64,000 nt of DNA. Origin: Microbacterium kunmingense (GTDB lineage Bacteria; Actinomycetota; Actinomycetes; Actinomycetales; Microbacteriaceae). The notes beneath the pieces are model-generated. The model saw nothing but the letters and a program-made list of their open reading frames with translations, searched no databases and was not told the origin of the DNA. The stretch spans positions 62,001 to 126,000 of the forward strand of contig NZ_JAKNUS010000003.1 in NCBI RefSeq assembly GCF_023155745.1, in the 5' to 3' direction. Position numbers and translations under genes: made by a program. This document shows positions 26,656 through 40,804 of this stretch, one piece after another (position 1 is the stretch's first letter; each line of letters opens with the position of its first letter).

Positions 26656-27249
26656 ATGCCGGATGCCATCGACGCCACAGATCCGCTGGCCGTCGCGGTC
26701 GTCGTCATCATCGTTTTCCTGTCGATGTGCGCCGCACTGGTTCTCGTCACGATCGCGCAGCGTCGACCGCGGGCATCCGTTCTGTCGGTGGCCGCGGGTC
26801 TCGTTCTGCTGTCACTCCTCGTCGTCGCGGTGCTGCCGTACAACATCCCGGTCCTCCTCGGGGCCATCCTGGCGGTCCTCGGCGTGGCCCTGGCGATCCT
26901 CGGCGGCAACCCGTTCACCCGGTGGGTCCTCGTCGCGGCCGACGGACGCACGACCGAGGGTCCGCGCGGCGGGATCCTGGTCGAGCTCGCCGCCGATCAC
27001 GACGAGACGCGTCAGGAGGAGATCCTCCGGGGTGGCACCACGATCGGATTCCTCGAGCGGGCATCCGTCGCGCTCGGCATCCTCGCCGGATTCCCCGCGG
27101 TCATCGCGGTGGTGGTCGCCCTTAAGGGCGTGGGCCGCTTCTCGGAACTGGCGACCCCGGCCGCGCGCGAGCGGTTCATCGTCGGGACGATGGCCAGTCT
27201 TCTCTGGTCATCGGCTGTGGCCGCCGCTGTCTGGCTCGCGATCTGGTGA
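26656..27249 (+). CDS. Conserved integral membrane protein, unknown function
   Basis: A 197-aa protein with about five hydrophobic helices (roughly 10-33, 40-58, 62-83, 135-155, 175-197) around a cytoplasmic or exposed loop (TEGPRGGILVELAADHDETR). It looks like a conserved actinobacterial family. Its 3' end overlaps the 3' end of satD on the other strand by 42 bases, so the two messages are antisense at their tails. Together with satD this suggests a linked function, but none is known to me. Confidence 0.8.
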   Translation: MPDAIDATDPLAVAVVVIIVFLSMCAALVLVTIAQRRPRASVLSVAAGLVLLSLLVVAVLPYNIPVLLGAILAVLGVALAILGGNPFTRWVLVAADGRTTEGPRGGILVELAADHDETRQEEILRGGTTIGFLERASVALGILAGFPAVIAVVVALKGVGRFSELATPAARERFIVGTMASLLWSSAVAAAVWLAIW

Positions 27250-27897
27250 TGCCGGCCCGCGCTCGCCGGTGAGCGCGCGGAGCCCCTCGAGCAGTGCACC
27301 CGCCTCAGCGGCGGCGAGCGCCTGCGAGACGGCGGACTGCACGACACCTTCCGCGGCGGCGAGGTCCGTCTGCGTACGCCCGCGCCATCGCCCGTAGACG
27401 AGCCGTCGCGTCCGTGCGCTCAATTGAGCGATCGCGCGATCGCGCGCGAGCAGTCCGCTGTTGGCGATCCCCACCATCTCGCGCGTCTCCGCCGTCGCGC
27501 CTTCGGCTGCTGCGACCCAGGTCCGCGCCGTCGGCGCGGTCCTGCGCGCAAGCCGCTCGACCTGGTCGATCGCACCGCGCGCCGCCCACCAGGCTTCGCC
27601 CTCGGACAGCGCTCCACCGACGGAGGGGATCTCCTCGATGCGTCCGAGACCGATCCCGAAGCGGAGCTCGAGCCCCTCCGGCAGAGCAAGCTGAAGCAGC
27701 ATCGTCGCCGCGAGCGCGGAGGACAGATCGGAGTACACCCCCTGCACCTCGTCGCCCACCACGGGCCGAAGACCCTGCTCGGCAGGCGGCCCCTCCTCGC
27801 TGACCTGGGCGAGGACGGTCTCGAGATCTCGTTGTGCGACTTTCCTGTCCGCGAGCTCGCGAGAAGAGACGATGTCCGCGATCACGACGGCCGGCAT
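27208..27897 (-). CDS. SatD family protein
   Basis: The 229-aa protein begins VVIADIVSSRELADR, typical of SatD (named in Streptococcus mutans for an acid-tolerance locus; biochemical role unclear), and has the GDEVQG motif near 47-52. The region around residues 175-200 (RTQTDLAAAEGVVQSAVSQAL) has the spacing of a helix-turn-helix, so it may bind DNA and control itself. The ATG at 27897 lies directly below a 17-bp palindrome, with a second copy 58 bases away. A convergent membrane gene overlaps its 3' end. Confidence 0.82.
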   Translation of the reverse strand: MPAVVIADIVSSRELADRKVAQRDLETVLAQVSEEGPPAEQGLRPVVGDEVQGVYSDLSSALAATMLLQLALPEGLELRFGIGLGRIEEIPSVGGALSEGEAWWAARGAIDQVERLARRTAPTARTWVAAAEGATAETREMVGIANSGLLARDRAIAQLSARTRRLVYGRWRGRTQTDLAAAEGVVQSAVSQALAAAEAGALLEGLRALTGERGPASPDREPDSGGHSR

Positions 27898-27900
27898 GAA

Positions 27901-27917
27901 ATCAGTCTACAGCTGAT
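27901..27917. promoter_or_regulatory. Candidate operator 1 in front of satD
   Basis: ATCAG-N7-CTGAT, a 17-bp dyad, 3 bases upstream of the satD start codon where a ribosome site would be. The same architecture recurs at 27959-27975. Confidence 0.6.
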
Positions 27918-27958
27918 ATGGGTGCGAATATCGCTTTTTCAGTGATAATGCGCGGAAG

Positions 27959-32661
<4,703 letters not shown>

Positions 32662-32665
<4 letters not shown>

Positions 32666-33561
32666 CCTCGCACCACCTCTGTTCCGATTCCGTTGCTGGT
32701 GAAGATCTCCACGAGCACCGAGTGCGGCACCCGCCCGTCGATGATCGCCGCCGTCTCGACACCTCCCTCGACCGCCTCGAGGCACGCCTGCATCTTCGGG
32801 ATCATGCCCGACTCCAGCGTCGGCAGCATCTCCCGCAGGGCGGAGGACGTCAGGTGCGAGACGAGGGAGTCGCGGTTCGGCCAGTCGGCGTACAAGCCCG
32901 GCACGTCGGTGAGGACCACGAGCTTCACCGCTTTCAGCGCGACCGCGAGCGCCGACGCCGCGGCATCGGCGTTGACGTTGAGCGACGCGCCGGGGCGATC
33001 GAGGTCGGGCGCGATGCTGGAGACCACCGGGATGCGGCCGGCCGCGAGATGATCGAGGACCGGCTGCGGGTCGACCTCGACCACATCGCCCACCCGGCCG
33101 AGGTCATGCTCGATGCCGTCGATGGTGACGCCCCGCCGGCGACCGCCGAAAAGCCCCGCGTCCTCGCCGCTCAGGCCCGTCGCCAGCGGACCGTGGGTGT
33201 TGATCTTCCCCACGAGTTGCGGGTTGATCTGACCGGTGAGCACCATCCGCACCACCGAGATCGCCTCGGTGGAGGTGACACGGTAGCCGCCCTTGAACTC
33301 GCTCGGGATCTCCAGTCGGTCGAGCATCGACGAGATCTGCGGGCCGCCGCCGTGCACCACGACCGGCTTCACACCCGCGTAGCGGAGGTAGGCCATGTCG
33401 GCGGCGAACGCATCCTGCAGCTCTTCGCTGACCATGGCGTTGCCGCCGTACTTGATCACGATGACCTGATCGCGGAAGCGCCGCAGCCAGGGCAGCGAGT
33501 CGATGAGGACGGCGGCTCTCGCGCTGGCCTCACCCGGGTCGGTCGTCTGGATGTCGGTCAT
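32662..33561 (-). CDS. argB: Acetylglutamate kinase
   Basis: Phosphorylates N-acetylglutamate; usually the feedback-controlled step. The KYGGNAM and VVHGGGPQI glycine-rich loops and the NVNADAAA nucleotide segment are visible. Length is 299 aa with an N-terminal helix of the type found in arginine-inhibited hexameric enzymes. ATG 33561 overlaps argJ by 4 bases. Confidence 0.97.
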
Positions 33562-34754
33562 GAGGAGTAGGCGCTGTTCTCGTGGACGTAGTCGTGGGTG
33601 AGGTCGTTGGTGCGGATGAGGGCGTGCGCGTCGCCGGATTTGAGGTCGATGCGGACCGTCGTGGCCCGCGGCGTCAGGTCGACCTCCTCGCGGGGGCGGT
33701 CGGGGCCGCCCTGGGTGCACACGCGCACGCCGTTCATCCACACGTCGACGTCATAGGGATCGAAGACCGCGTCGGTGGTGCCGATGGCCGCGAGCACCCG
33801 TCCCCAGTTGGGGTCGTTGCCGAAGATCGCGGCCTTGAAGAGGTTGTTGCGGGCGACCGAGCGTCCGACGGTCACGGCGTCGTCCTCGGATGCCGCGTTC
33901 GTGACCTGGATGCTGATGTCGTGACTCGCGCCCTCCGCGTCGGCCTGGAGCTGCCCGGCGAGGTCGTCGCACACGGCGGTCAGGCGCCGTCGGAATTCCT
34001 CGGGATCCGGCGTCACGCCCGAGGCGCCGCTGACCATGAGCGTCACCTGGTCGTTCGTCGACATGCATCCGTCGGAATCCAGCCGGTCGAAGGTCGTACG
34101 CGTCGCTGCGCGCAGATGCGCATCGGCCTCCTCGGCGGTGAGGACGGCGTCGGTGGTGAGGACGACGAGCATCGTGGCAAGGCCCGGGGCGAGCATCCCC
34201 GCCCCCTTCGCCATGCCACCGATGGTCCATCCGTGGCTGGCCGTGACAGCCCGCTTCGGCCGCGAGTCGGTCGTCATGATCGCCTCGGATGCCGCATCGC
34301 CGCCGTCCGCGGCGAGCGACGCGATCGCCCGCTCGGTCCCGTCGAGCACCTTCTGCCGGAACACCTCGTCGCCTGTCCCGATGAGGCCGGTGGAGCAGAC
34401 CAGGATGTCGCCGGCGCCGACGCCGAGGAGGGCGGCGGCCTTCTCGGCGGTCTGGTGCGTGGTCTGGAAGCCGAACGATCCGGTGAAGCAGTTGGCACCG
34501 CCGGAGTTCAGCACGATCGCCTCGACGACGCCGTCGCGGACCACCTGCTCCGACCACAGGATGGGGTTGGCCTTCGCGCGGTTGCTCGTGAAGACCGCGG
34601 CGCCGACCTTCAGCGGCCCGCGATTCGCGACGACGGCGACATCGGGCTTGCCGGTGGACTTCAGGCCCGCGGCGACCCCGGCCGCCTCGAAGCCCCGGGG
34701 CGCGGTGACGCCCGTGGCGGAGAAACCGTGCGGCCGATCGTCGTCGATGTTCAC
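33558..34754 (-). CDS. argJ: Bifunctional ornithine acetyltransferase / N-acetylglutamate synthase
   Basis: ArgJ recycles the acetyl group between acetylornithine and glutamate. The autocleavage site is intact: KGAGMLAP at 183-190 followed by the A193-T194 bond, where Thr194 becomes the N-terminal nucleophile of the beta chain. [10 protein letters not shown] near 83-92 is the oxyanion-hole region. Length is 398 aa. It overlaps argC and argB by 4 bases each. Confidence 0.96.
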   Translation of the reverse strand: MNIDDDRPHGFSATGVTAPRGFEAAGVAAGLKSTGKPDVAVVANRGPLKVGAAVFTSNRAKANPILWSEQVVRDGVVEAIVLNSGGANCFTGSFGFQTTHQTAEKAAALLGVGAGDILVCSTGLIGTGDEVFRQKVLDGTERAIASLAADGGDAASEAIMTTDSRPKRAVTASHGWTIGGMAKGAGMLAPGLATMLVVLTTDAVLTAEEADAHLRAATRTTFDRLDSDGCMSTNDQVTLMVSGASGVTPDPEEFRRRLTAVCDDLAGQLQADAEGASHDISIQVTNAASEDDAVTVGRSVARNNLFKAAIFGNDPNWGRVLAAIGTTDAVFDPYDVDVWMNGVRVCTQGGPDRPREEVDLTPRATTVRIDLKSGDAHALIRTNDLTHDYVHENSAYSS

Positions 34755-35803
34755 GGGGCGACTCCGTTCACGGTGAGCGCCCGCCCCTCGGGGAGGCCGA
34801 GCGCGATGTTCATGGACTGCACCGCGGCGCCCGCGGTGCCCTTGACGAGATTGTCGACCGCGGTGACGACGACCACCCGATTCGCGTCGCGATCGATCGC
34901 GAGCCCCATCAGCGCGGTGTTGGCGCCGAGCACGTCGGCCGTGCGGGGGAAGTGACCCGCGGGAAGCAGCTGGACGAAGGTCTCATCGCCGTACGCCCGC
35001 TCCCACGCCGCACGGATGTCGTCGTCGGTGGCGCCGGCTGCGATGGGCGCGGTCGAGGTGGCGAGGATCCCGCGTGCCATCGGCACGATCACCGGGGTGA
35101 AGGAGATCCGGATGGGGACGGCGGTCTCCGACATCGCGGCGGCGAGCGCCTGCCGGATCTCGGGAATGTGGCGATGACCACCCCCCACCGCGTAGGGGTT
35201 CGCGGTGCCGAGGATCTCGCTGCCGAGGAGGTGCGGCTTCAGACTCTTCCCGGCGCCGGAGGGCCCGACCGCGAGCACCGTGACGATGTCGCTCGGGTCG
35301 ATCACCCCGGCGGAGACTCCCGGCGCGAGGCTGAGGCTGACGGTGGAGGCGTTGCAGCCGGGGGCAGCGATGCGAGTCGCACCCCGAAGCAGCTCACGCT
35401 GCGTGCCGCCGCCGACGAGGAGCTCGGGAACCCCGTACGTCCACGGGTGGTGGTGGTCGCCGCCGTAGAACTTCTCCCACTCGGTCGTCGATTCCAGCCG
35501 GTGGTCGGCGCCGGCGTCGATGACGAGCGGCGTGTCCGCCAGCGCGTCGGTGTACTGCCCCGACTGACCGTGCGGCAGAGCGAGGAAGACGATGTCGTGG
35601 CCGGAGAGCACCTCGGGGGTCGTCTCCTGGAGCGTCAGGTGCGCCAGTGAGCGCAGGTGCGGCTGATGCTCGATGAGCTTCTGTCCGGCGTTGGAGTGCG
35701 CGGTGACCGTGCGGATCTCGACGTCGGGATGTGCGGCGAGGATCCGGAGGATCTCGCCGCCCGCATAGCCGGATGCGCCGGAGACGGCGACCGAATATGT
35801 CAT
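34751..35803 (-). CDS. argC: N-acetyl-gamma-glutamyl-phosphate reductase
   Basis: NADPH-dependent reductase with Rossmann motif [10 protein letters not shown] near the start and catalytic Cys in [12 protein letters not shown] 35803 (350 aa) has a ribosome site AAGGTGG 6 bases upstream; a GTG three codons earlier would overlap that site and is rejected. It heads the arg operon and is preceded by a candidate arginine leader peptide. Confidence 0.95.
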   Translation of the reverse strand: MTYSVAVSGASGYAGGEILRILAAHPDVEIRTVTAHSNAGQKLIEHQPHLRSLAHLTLQETTPEVLSGHDIVFLALPHGQSGQYTDALADTPLVIDAGADHRLESTTEWEKFYGGDHHHPWTYGVPELLVGGGTQRELLRGATRIAAPGCNASTVSLSLAPGVSAGVIDPSDIVTVLAVGPSGAGKSLKPHLLGSEILGTANPYAVGGGHRHIPEIRQALAAAMSETAVPIRISFTPVIVPMARGILATSTAPIAAGATDDDIRAAWERAYGDETFVQLLPAGHFPRTADVLGANTALMGLAIDRDANRVVVVTAVDNLVKGTAGAAVQSMNIALGLPEGRALTVNGVAP

Positions 35804-35835
35804 GGATTCCACCTTAGAGTCTGGGGTCGTGGGCT

Positions 35836-35895
35836 GCCGACGGCGACGCCCGTGACTCCCCTCCAGGGAGGTGCGCGGGGTCGCCTAGAGTCGGC
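35836..35895 (-). promoter_or_regulatory. Candidate attenuator hairpin upstream of argC
   Basis: An interrupted stem between the leader reading frame and argC: GTCGC/GCGAC (35880-35884 with 35843-35847), CGGG/CCCG and GGAG/CTCC inside, enclosed by GTCGGC/GCCGAC (35890-35895 with 35836-35841). The outer arm is formed by the last codons of the leader frame, so ribosome position could decide whether it forms. There is no U-run, so the mechanism (Rho, RBS access or pausing) is open. Confidence 0.45.
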
Positions 35896-35968
35896 GTCCG
35901 TCCAGACGTCGGCGCGCAGGAGCGACGCTCACAGGGAGCGTGGCGGAATCGAGCGCGGCCGAGGACAT
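35885..35968 (-). promoter_or_regulatory. Candidate 27-aa arginine leader peptide (uORF) of the arg operon
   Basis: An ATG...TAG frame 81 bases before argC encodes 27 residues ending PARRRLDGRRL, with five Arg codons (CGC CGA CGT, CGC CGA) in the last nine. It has no ribosome site, but a -10 box TATGGT lies 6 bases before the ATG, so it would be leaderless. Arg clustering just before the stop is what an arginine-sensing attenuator needs. Leaderless polycysteine uORFs that act this way are known in mycobacteria; the arginine version here is my inference. Confidence 0.5.
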
Positions 35969-35974
35969 GGGCCG

Positions 35975-36004
35975 ACCATAGCGGCGGGGTGCCGCCGCCC
36001 GCAA
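35975..36004 (-). promoter_or_regulatory. Candidate arg operon promoter
   Basis: On the minus strand: -35 TTGCGG (35999-36004), 18-base spacer, -10 TATGGT (35975-35980), then 6 bases to the uORF ATG. The spacer is itself palindromic (GCGGCGG / CCGCCGC). Confidence 0.5.
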
Positions 36005-36045
36005 ATCGGGACTCCTGCCCTGTCCGGTTACGGGCGCCACCGTCG

Positions 36046-36133
36046 TAACTCCTGCCGATCGTCGAGCGCAGCGCCTGCCGCCCGCGCAATCACGGGTGCC
36101 GTCGGCGTCAGCGAACGCGTTCTGCAGGAGTTA
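36046..36133. repeat. Inverted repeat, REP-like, between argC and the epimerase gene
   Basis: TAACTCCTGC (36046-36055) and GCAGGAGTTA (36124-36133) are perfect inverted copies; ACTCCTGC also occurs at 36011-36018. The loop is GC-rich. The stretch 36005-36144 otherwise holds no gene. It could be a dispersed palindromic element or a terminator for the epimerase gene. Confidence 0.45.
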
Positions 36134-36144
36134 GGCGCGTGGGG

Positions 36145-37122
36145 TCAGCTCATCTCCCCCAGAAGCGCGAGTTCTTCGGCCCGGGTGAGTCCGCTGCGTC
36201 GCTCACGGTCGAGGCCGCGGGCGCGTTCGTCGGCGAGCGTGCGGCGCAGGGTGTCGTCGAGGGCGCGGAGCAGGCCGCCCGCGGCACGGTAGGCGGCATT
36301 GGACCGCGTCGCGAACCCCGGCATGTCGGCAGGCAGCCACAGCGGGAGCGACCGCGGCCCCATCCAGTGCTGCACGTCGTGCGCGACCAGCCAGGCGTCG
36401 TCGGCTGTCACGAGCTCGCCACCATGACCCGCCACCTCGCGGGCGGCGTCGATGAAGGTGCGGAACGGCAGGGGATCGCCGATCGCGTTCGCGACGACGG
36501 ATCGCCCATCAGCCCCGCATGCCACGAGGAACGCGGCGAGGTCATCGACGTCGATCACCTGGGTCATCCGGTCATCGAGCGTCGGCGTGAGGACCGGCCG
36601 GTCGCCGACGAGGGCGAAGCGCGCCACCCAGTAGCCGAACCGGTCCGTGGGGTCGTCCGGGCCGACGATGAGTCCCGGACGCACGATGGCAGCCCGGTCG
36701 CCGAGGTGGTGGACAACGGATGCCTCGGCAGCGGCCTTCGCGCGCGAGTAGTCGTACTCCTCCCCCGGGCGGAGCGGTTCGCTGAGCGCCGCGTCCTCCG
36801 CCGCACCCACGACGTCGTTCGTCGCGTACACCGACAGCGACGACACGTACGTCAGGTGACGGGCGACCGGCGCGAGCGCGACGACGGCTGACGCGACGTG
36901 CTCGGGTGTCGAGGAGATCTCGACCACCTCGTCCCACTCGCGCCCGGCCACCGCGGCGTAGGCGTCCGGCTCTCCCCGGTCGGCGACGACGAGCTCCGCT
37001 CCGTCCGGTGCGGGCCGACCGCCGCGCGCGAGGCACGTGACATGCGCGCCGGCATCCACCCAGGCGCGCGCGACCCGACCGCTCAGCCAACCGGTCCCGC
37101 CCAGGACCAGCACATTCATCAT
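36145..37122 (-). CDS. NAD(P)-dependent epimerase/dehydratase-like protein
   Basis: Extended short-chain dehydrogenase fold: N-terminal GGTGWLSGRVA (nucleotide-binding GxxGxxG) and YDYSRAKAAAE containing the YxxxK pair. 325 aa. Substrate unknown; the family includes sugar-nucleotide epimerases and isoflavone-reductase-like enzymes. It lies between pheT and argC, separated from pheT by 65 bases, and probably belongs to neither operon. Confidence 0.85.
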   Translation of the reverse strand: MMNVLVLGGTGWLSGRVARAWVDAGAHVTCLARGGRPAPDGAELVVADRGEPDAYAAVAGREWDEVVEISSTPEHVASAVVALAPVARHLTYVSSLSVYATNDVVGAAEDAALSEPLRPGEEYDYSRAKAAAEASVVHHLGDRAAIVRPGLIVGPDDPTDRFGYWVARFALVGDRPVLTPTLDDRMTQVIDVDDLAAFLVACGADGRSVVANAIGDPLPFRTFIDAAREVAGHGGELVTADDAWLVAHDVQHWMGPRSLPLWLPADMPGFATRSNAAYRAAGGLLRALDDTLRRTLADERARGLDRERRSGLTRAEELALLGEMS

Positions 37123-37187
37123 GCCGTCATCTCATCAGAGAGTCGGGCAGGACGACACCGCGTTCCGCTCTGGGCGGAGCGCACCGG

Positions 37188-39719
37188 CTACTCGCGCAGG
37201 GTCGCCCCGAACCGCTCCGTCGCGACCGCGACGCCGGCGAGCTTGGCCTCCGTCGCCTCGGCCGCGGTGAGGGTGCGGTCGGGCGCGCGGAAGCGGAGGG
37301 CGAAGGTCAGACTCTTCGTCCCCTCGGAAACCCCTGCACCCCGGTAGTCGTCGACCAGGCGCAGCGATTCGAGCAGATCGCCCGCACCGTCGATGAGCGC
37401 CGTGCGGACCTCGGAGGCCGGCACCGTCGCATCCACCACGAGGGAAACGTCCTGCGTCGCCGCCGGGTAGCCCGACAGCGAAGCCGCCACGACCTTCTCC
37501 CCTGCCACGGAGAGCATGAGGTCGAGATCGAGTTCCGCGACGATGACCCGACCGGGAAGGTCGGCGTCCTCCGCGACGGAGGGAAGGAGCTCACCGACGT
37601 AGCCGACCTCGGTCGCCCCGACGGAGAGCACGCCGGTGCGTCCGGGGTGCAGGGCTGCGCGCTCGTCCTGCGCGACCTCGATCGCCACCCCCGCCGCGGC
37701 AGCGATCGTGCGGACGGCGTCGAGCGCGTCGGCGAGACCGGCGGTCTCGGCGGCGAGGCCCGGCTGCTTCGGGGTGATCGAACCGGTGAGCAGCACCGCG
37801 ACGTGGCGGTGCTGCGGCGGGATCGACGCGTCGAGGGCCGTCAGGGTCCCGGCATCCGGTCGCACGGCCAGCGGTGGAACGCCCTCGGTGCCGTAGGCGA
37901 CACCGGGCTTCGGAAGGAACACGACACCGGTCTCGAACAGCGCCAGGTCGGTCAGACCGCGCGCGACGTTGCGGTGCGCCACACGGAGAAGTCCCGGAAC
38001 GAGGCTGCGGCGAAGGAATGGTGCCTGCCCGTCGAGGGGGTTGGCGAGCTTGACGCTCGGCAGGTGGGCTCCCGAGGCCGATCCGTGCAGATCGTTCTGC
38101 TCTTCGGTCGTGAAGGGGAAGGACGGCGTCTCGACGTACCCCGCGGCGGCGAGCGCGTTCGCCACGCGACGCCTGCCCTGCTGCGCCGAGGTCAGACCGC
38201 GGCCGGACGGCGGAGTCGGCAGCACCGACGGAATGCGGTCGTAGCCCTCGATGCGGGCGACCTCCTCCGCCAGGGTCCACTTGTCCGTGAGGTCGGGACG
38301 CCACGACGGCGGGAAGACGACCCAGGTGCGCTCGTTCTCACGCACCTCGCAGCCGATCAGCTCGAGGGCGCCGACGATCTCGGTCTCGCTGTAGTCGACG
38401 CCGATCAGCGCGGGGACGAAGGGGCGCGGCAGCTCGACGCCGGGCGTCTCGATCGTGGCATGCAGAGCGCCCCCGGCACGCGTGTCGGTGCCCCCGGCGT
38501 ACTGGACCATGAGTTCGGCGACACGTGCCGCGGCGACGAAGGCGATCGCCGGGTCGACGCCGCGCTCGAAGCGACGGGACGCCTCGGAGGGCAGCTTGTG
38601 ACGACGGGCGGTGCGGGCGATCGAGACGGGGTCGAAGGTGGCGGCTTCGATGAGCACGTTGCGGGTCGACGAGGTCATCTCGGTCGTTCCGCCGCCCATG
38701 ACGCCGGCGAGTCCGATCGGTCCCGACTCGTCGGTAATGAGAAGGTCCTCGGGGTTGAGCTCGCGCACCTTGCCGTCGAGGGTCTCGAGCTTCTCCCCCG
38801 CCACCGCACGGCGGACGGTGATGCCTCCGCGCAGGGTGTCGAGGTCGTAGCCGTGGATCGGCTGCCCGAGCTCGACCATGACGTAGTTGGTGATGTCGAT
38901 GAGGATGCCGAGCGACCGGATGCCGGCCAGCGAAAGCCGCGCGATCATCCACGCCGGTGTGGGCTTGGTGGGATCCACGTCGCGGACGATCCGGGCGACG
39001 AACTCCGACGCTCCGACGCGGCCGCGGATCGGGGCCCGATCGTCGACGGCGACGGTGAACGCCGTGTCGTCGTGGAGGTTGACCTCGCCCCACTCGCGCG
39101 CACCCGGATCGCGGAAGGTGGCCCCGGTTGCATGGGAGTACTCCCTCGCGATGCCGCGGACCGACAGCGCGTACCCGCGATCGGGGGTGACGTTGACGTC
39201 GATGGCGGCGTCGTCGAGACCGAGCAACGAGATCGCATCCGACCCGACGGGGGCGTCGATGCCGAGCTCGACGAGGCGCAGGATGCCGTCGTGCTCGTCG
39301 CCCAGACCGAGTTCCTTCGCTGACGCGATCATCCCGTCCGACACGTGGCCGTAGGTCTTGCGCGCGGCGATCGGGAACGGGCCGGGGAGGACGGCGCCCG
39401 GAAGAGTGACAGGCACCTTGTCGCCGACGAAGAAGTTGCGCGCGCCGCACACGATGCCGTGCACGGCAGGACCGCCGTCGGCGGCCGGCTGGCCGTCGGG
39501 CGCGACCTGCACCTGGCACCAGCGGATCGTCTTGCCGTTGGACTGCGGCTCCTCGACGAACTCGAGCACCTCGCCGACGACGATCGGGCCCTGCAGCTCG
39601 AAGCGGTGCACGTCCTCCTCTTCGAACCCGACGCGCACGAGCGCCGCGAGCACGTCCTCTGGGGCGGCGTCCGCCGGCACATCGACATACTCACGCAGCC
39701 ACGAAAGCGGGACGCGCAT
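37188..39719 (-). CDS. pheT: Phenylalanyl-tRNA synthetase beta subunit
   Basis: 843 aa. The N-terminal EMAP/OB tRNA-binding domain (about 40-160), B3/B4 editing domain, B5 domain and C-terminal ferredoxin-fold anticodon-binding domain (starting near LSGYPAATQDVSLVV) are in the canonical order. With PheS it forms the alpha2-beta2 enzyme. Its ATG overlaps the pheS stop by 1 base. Confidence 0.97.
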   Translation of the reverse strand: MRVPLSWLREYVDVPADAAPEDVLAALVRVGFEEEDVHRFELQGPIVVGEVLEFVEEPQSNGKTIRWCQVQVAPDGQPAADGGPAVHGIVCGARNFFVGDKVPVTLPGAVLPGPFPIAARKTYGHVSDGMIASAKELGLGDEHDGILRLVELGIDAPVGSDAISLLGLDDAAIDVNVTPDRGYALSVRGIAREYSHATGATFRDPGAREWGEVNLHDDTAFTVAVDDRAPIRGRVGASEFVARIVRDVDPTKPTPAWMIARLSLAGIRSLGILIDITNYVMVELGQPIHGYDLDTLRGGITVRRAVAGEKLETLDGKVRELNPEDLLITDESGPIGLAGVMGGGTTEMTSSTRNVLIEAATFDPVSIARTARRHKLPSEASRRFERGVDPAIAFVAAARVAELMVQYAGGTDTRAGGALHATIETPGVELPRPFVPALIGVDYSETEIVGALELIGCEVRENERTWVVFPPSWRPDLTDKWTLAEEVARIEGYDRIPSVLPTPPSGRGLTSAQQGRRRVANALAAAGYVETPSFPFTTEEQNDLHGSASGAHLPSVKLANPLDGQAPFLRRSLVPGLLRVAHRNVARGLTDLALFETGVVFLPKPGVAYGTEGVPPLAVRPDAGTLTALDASIPPQHRHVAVLLTGSITPKQPGLAAETAGLADALDAVRTIAAAAGVAIEVAQDERAALHPGRTGVLSVGATEVGYVGELLPSVAEDADLPGRVIVAELDLDLMLSVAGEKVVAASLSGYPAATQDVSLVVDATVPASEVRTALIDGAGDLLESLRLVDDYRGAGVSEGTKSLTFALRFRAPDRTLTAAEATEAKLAGVAVATERFGATLRE

Positions 39720-40759
39720 CAGACCACCATCCCGAACTGCTCGCTGAAGCGCACATCGCCCTCGGCCATGTCGCGCATGTCCTGCACGTCGCTGCGGAAC
39801 ATCAGTGTCCGCTCGATCCCCATCCCGAACGCGAAGCCCGAGTACTCCTCGGGGTCGATCCCCGCCGCGCGGAGCACGTTGGGGTTCACCATCCCGCATC
39901 CGCCCCACTCGATCCAGCGCGCACCGCCCTTGAAGGTCGGGTGCCAAAGATCGAGCTCCGCCGACGGCTCGGTGAAGGGGAAGTAGTTGGCGCGGAACCG
40001 GGTCTTCGCCTCGGGACCGAACAGCACGCGGGCCGCGTGGTCGAGCGTGCCCTTCAGGTGCGCCATCGTGATCCCCTTGTCGATCACGAGGCCCTCGAAC
40101 TGCGTGAAGACGGGCAGGTGCGTCGCGTCGAACTCGTCCGTGCGGTACACCCGGCCCGGGCACAGGACGTAGATCGGCAGGTCGCGCTCGAGCATCGAGC
40201 GCACCTGCACGGGGCTCGTGTGCGTGCGCATCACCAGGTGCCGATCGACCGGGTCGATGAAGAACGTGTCCTGCATCTGCCGGGCCGGGTGGTCGGCGTC
40301 GAAGTTGAGCGCGTCGAAGTTGAACCACTCGTGCTCGAGCTCGGGACCCTCCGCGATCTCCCATCCCATGCCGACGAAGATGTCGGCGACCTGCTCCTGA
40401 AGAAGGGAGATCGGATGCCGCGCGCCGACGCGGGCGCGGGCGGGGAGGGCCGTGACATCGATGCGCTCCGCTTCCAGCCGCGCGGCGGTCTCGGCAGCTG
40501 CGACCTCGGCCTCTCGGGCCGCAAAAGCCTGCGCCACCCGTCCGCGGGCCTGACCGATGAGCTTGCCGAATTCGGCCTTGCGCTCGGGCGCGACGTCGCG
40601 GAGGCGCGCGTTCAGCCGGGCGAGGGGCGAGCCCTCCGCCGCGTGCGCGGAGCGCGCCGCCTTCAGGTCAGCCGTGCTGGATGCCGCGGCGATTGCGGCG
40701 AGGGCGGCGTCGACCGCGGCCTGCACTGCGTCAGGGGTGATCTCGGGTGCGTCGGACAC
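39719..40759 (-). CDS. pheS: Phenylalanyl-tRNA synthetase alpha subunit
   Basis: 346 aa with a coiled-coil N-terminal arm (1-110) and a class II catalytic core: motif 2 (FTQFEGLVIDK) and motif 3 (FGMGIERTLM). The Phe-pocket residue corresponds to the Ala/Gly of FAFGMG. It is followed directly by pheT, as in nearly all bacteria. Confidence 0.97.
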   Translation of the reverse strand: MSDAPEITPDAVQAAVDAALAAIAAASSTADLKAARSAHAAEGSPLARLNARLRDVAPERKAEFGKLIGQARGRVAQAFAAREAEVAAAETAARLEAERIDVTALPARARVGARHPISLLQEQVADIFVGMGWEIAEGPELEHEWFNFDALNFDADHPARQMQDTFFIDPVDRHLVMRTHTSPVQVRSMLERDLPIYVLCPGRVYRTDEFDATHLPVFTQFEGLVIDKGITMAHLKGTLDHAARVLFGPEAKTRFRANYFPFTEPSAELDLWHPTFKGGARWIEWGGCGMVNPNVLRAAGIDPEEYSGFAFGMGIERTLMFRSDVQDMRDMAEGDVRFSEQFGMVV

Positions 40760-40804
40760 GAGAGTCGAGTCTACCGACGGCGGATACTCAGACCCGCCGC
40801 GCCG

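Noticed and set aside
35814..36089. Open frame upstream of argC as a separate gene
   Set aside because: No ribosome site and low-complexity translation; the shorter Arg-rich leader frame explains the region better.
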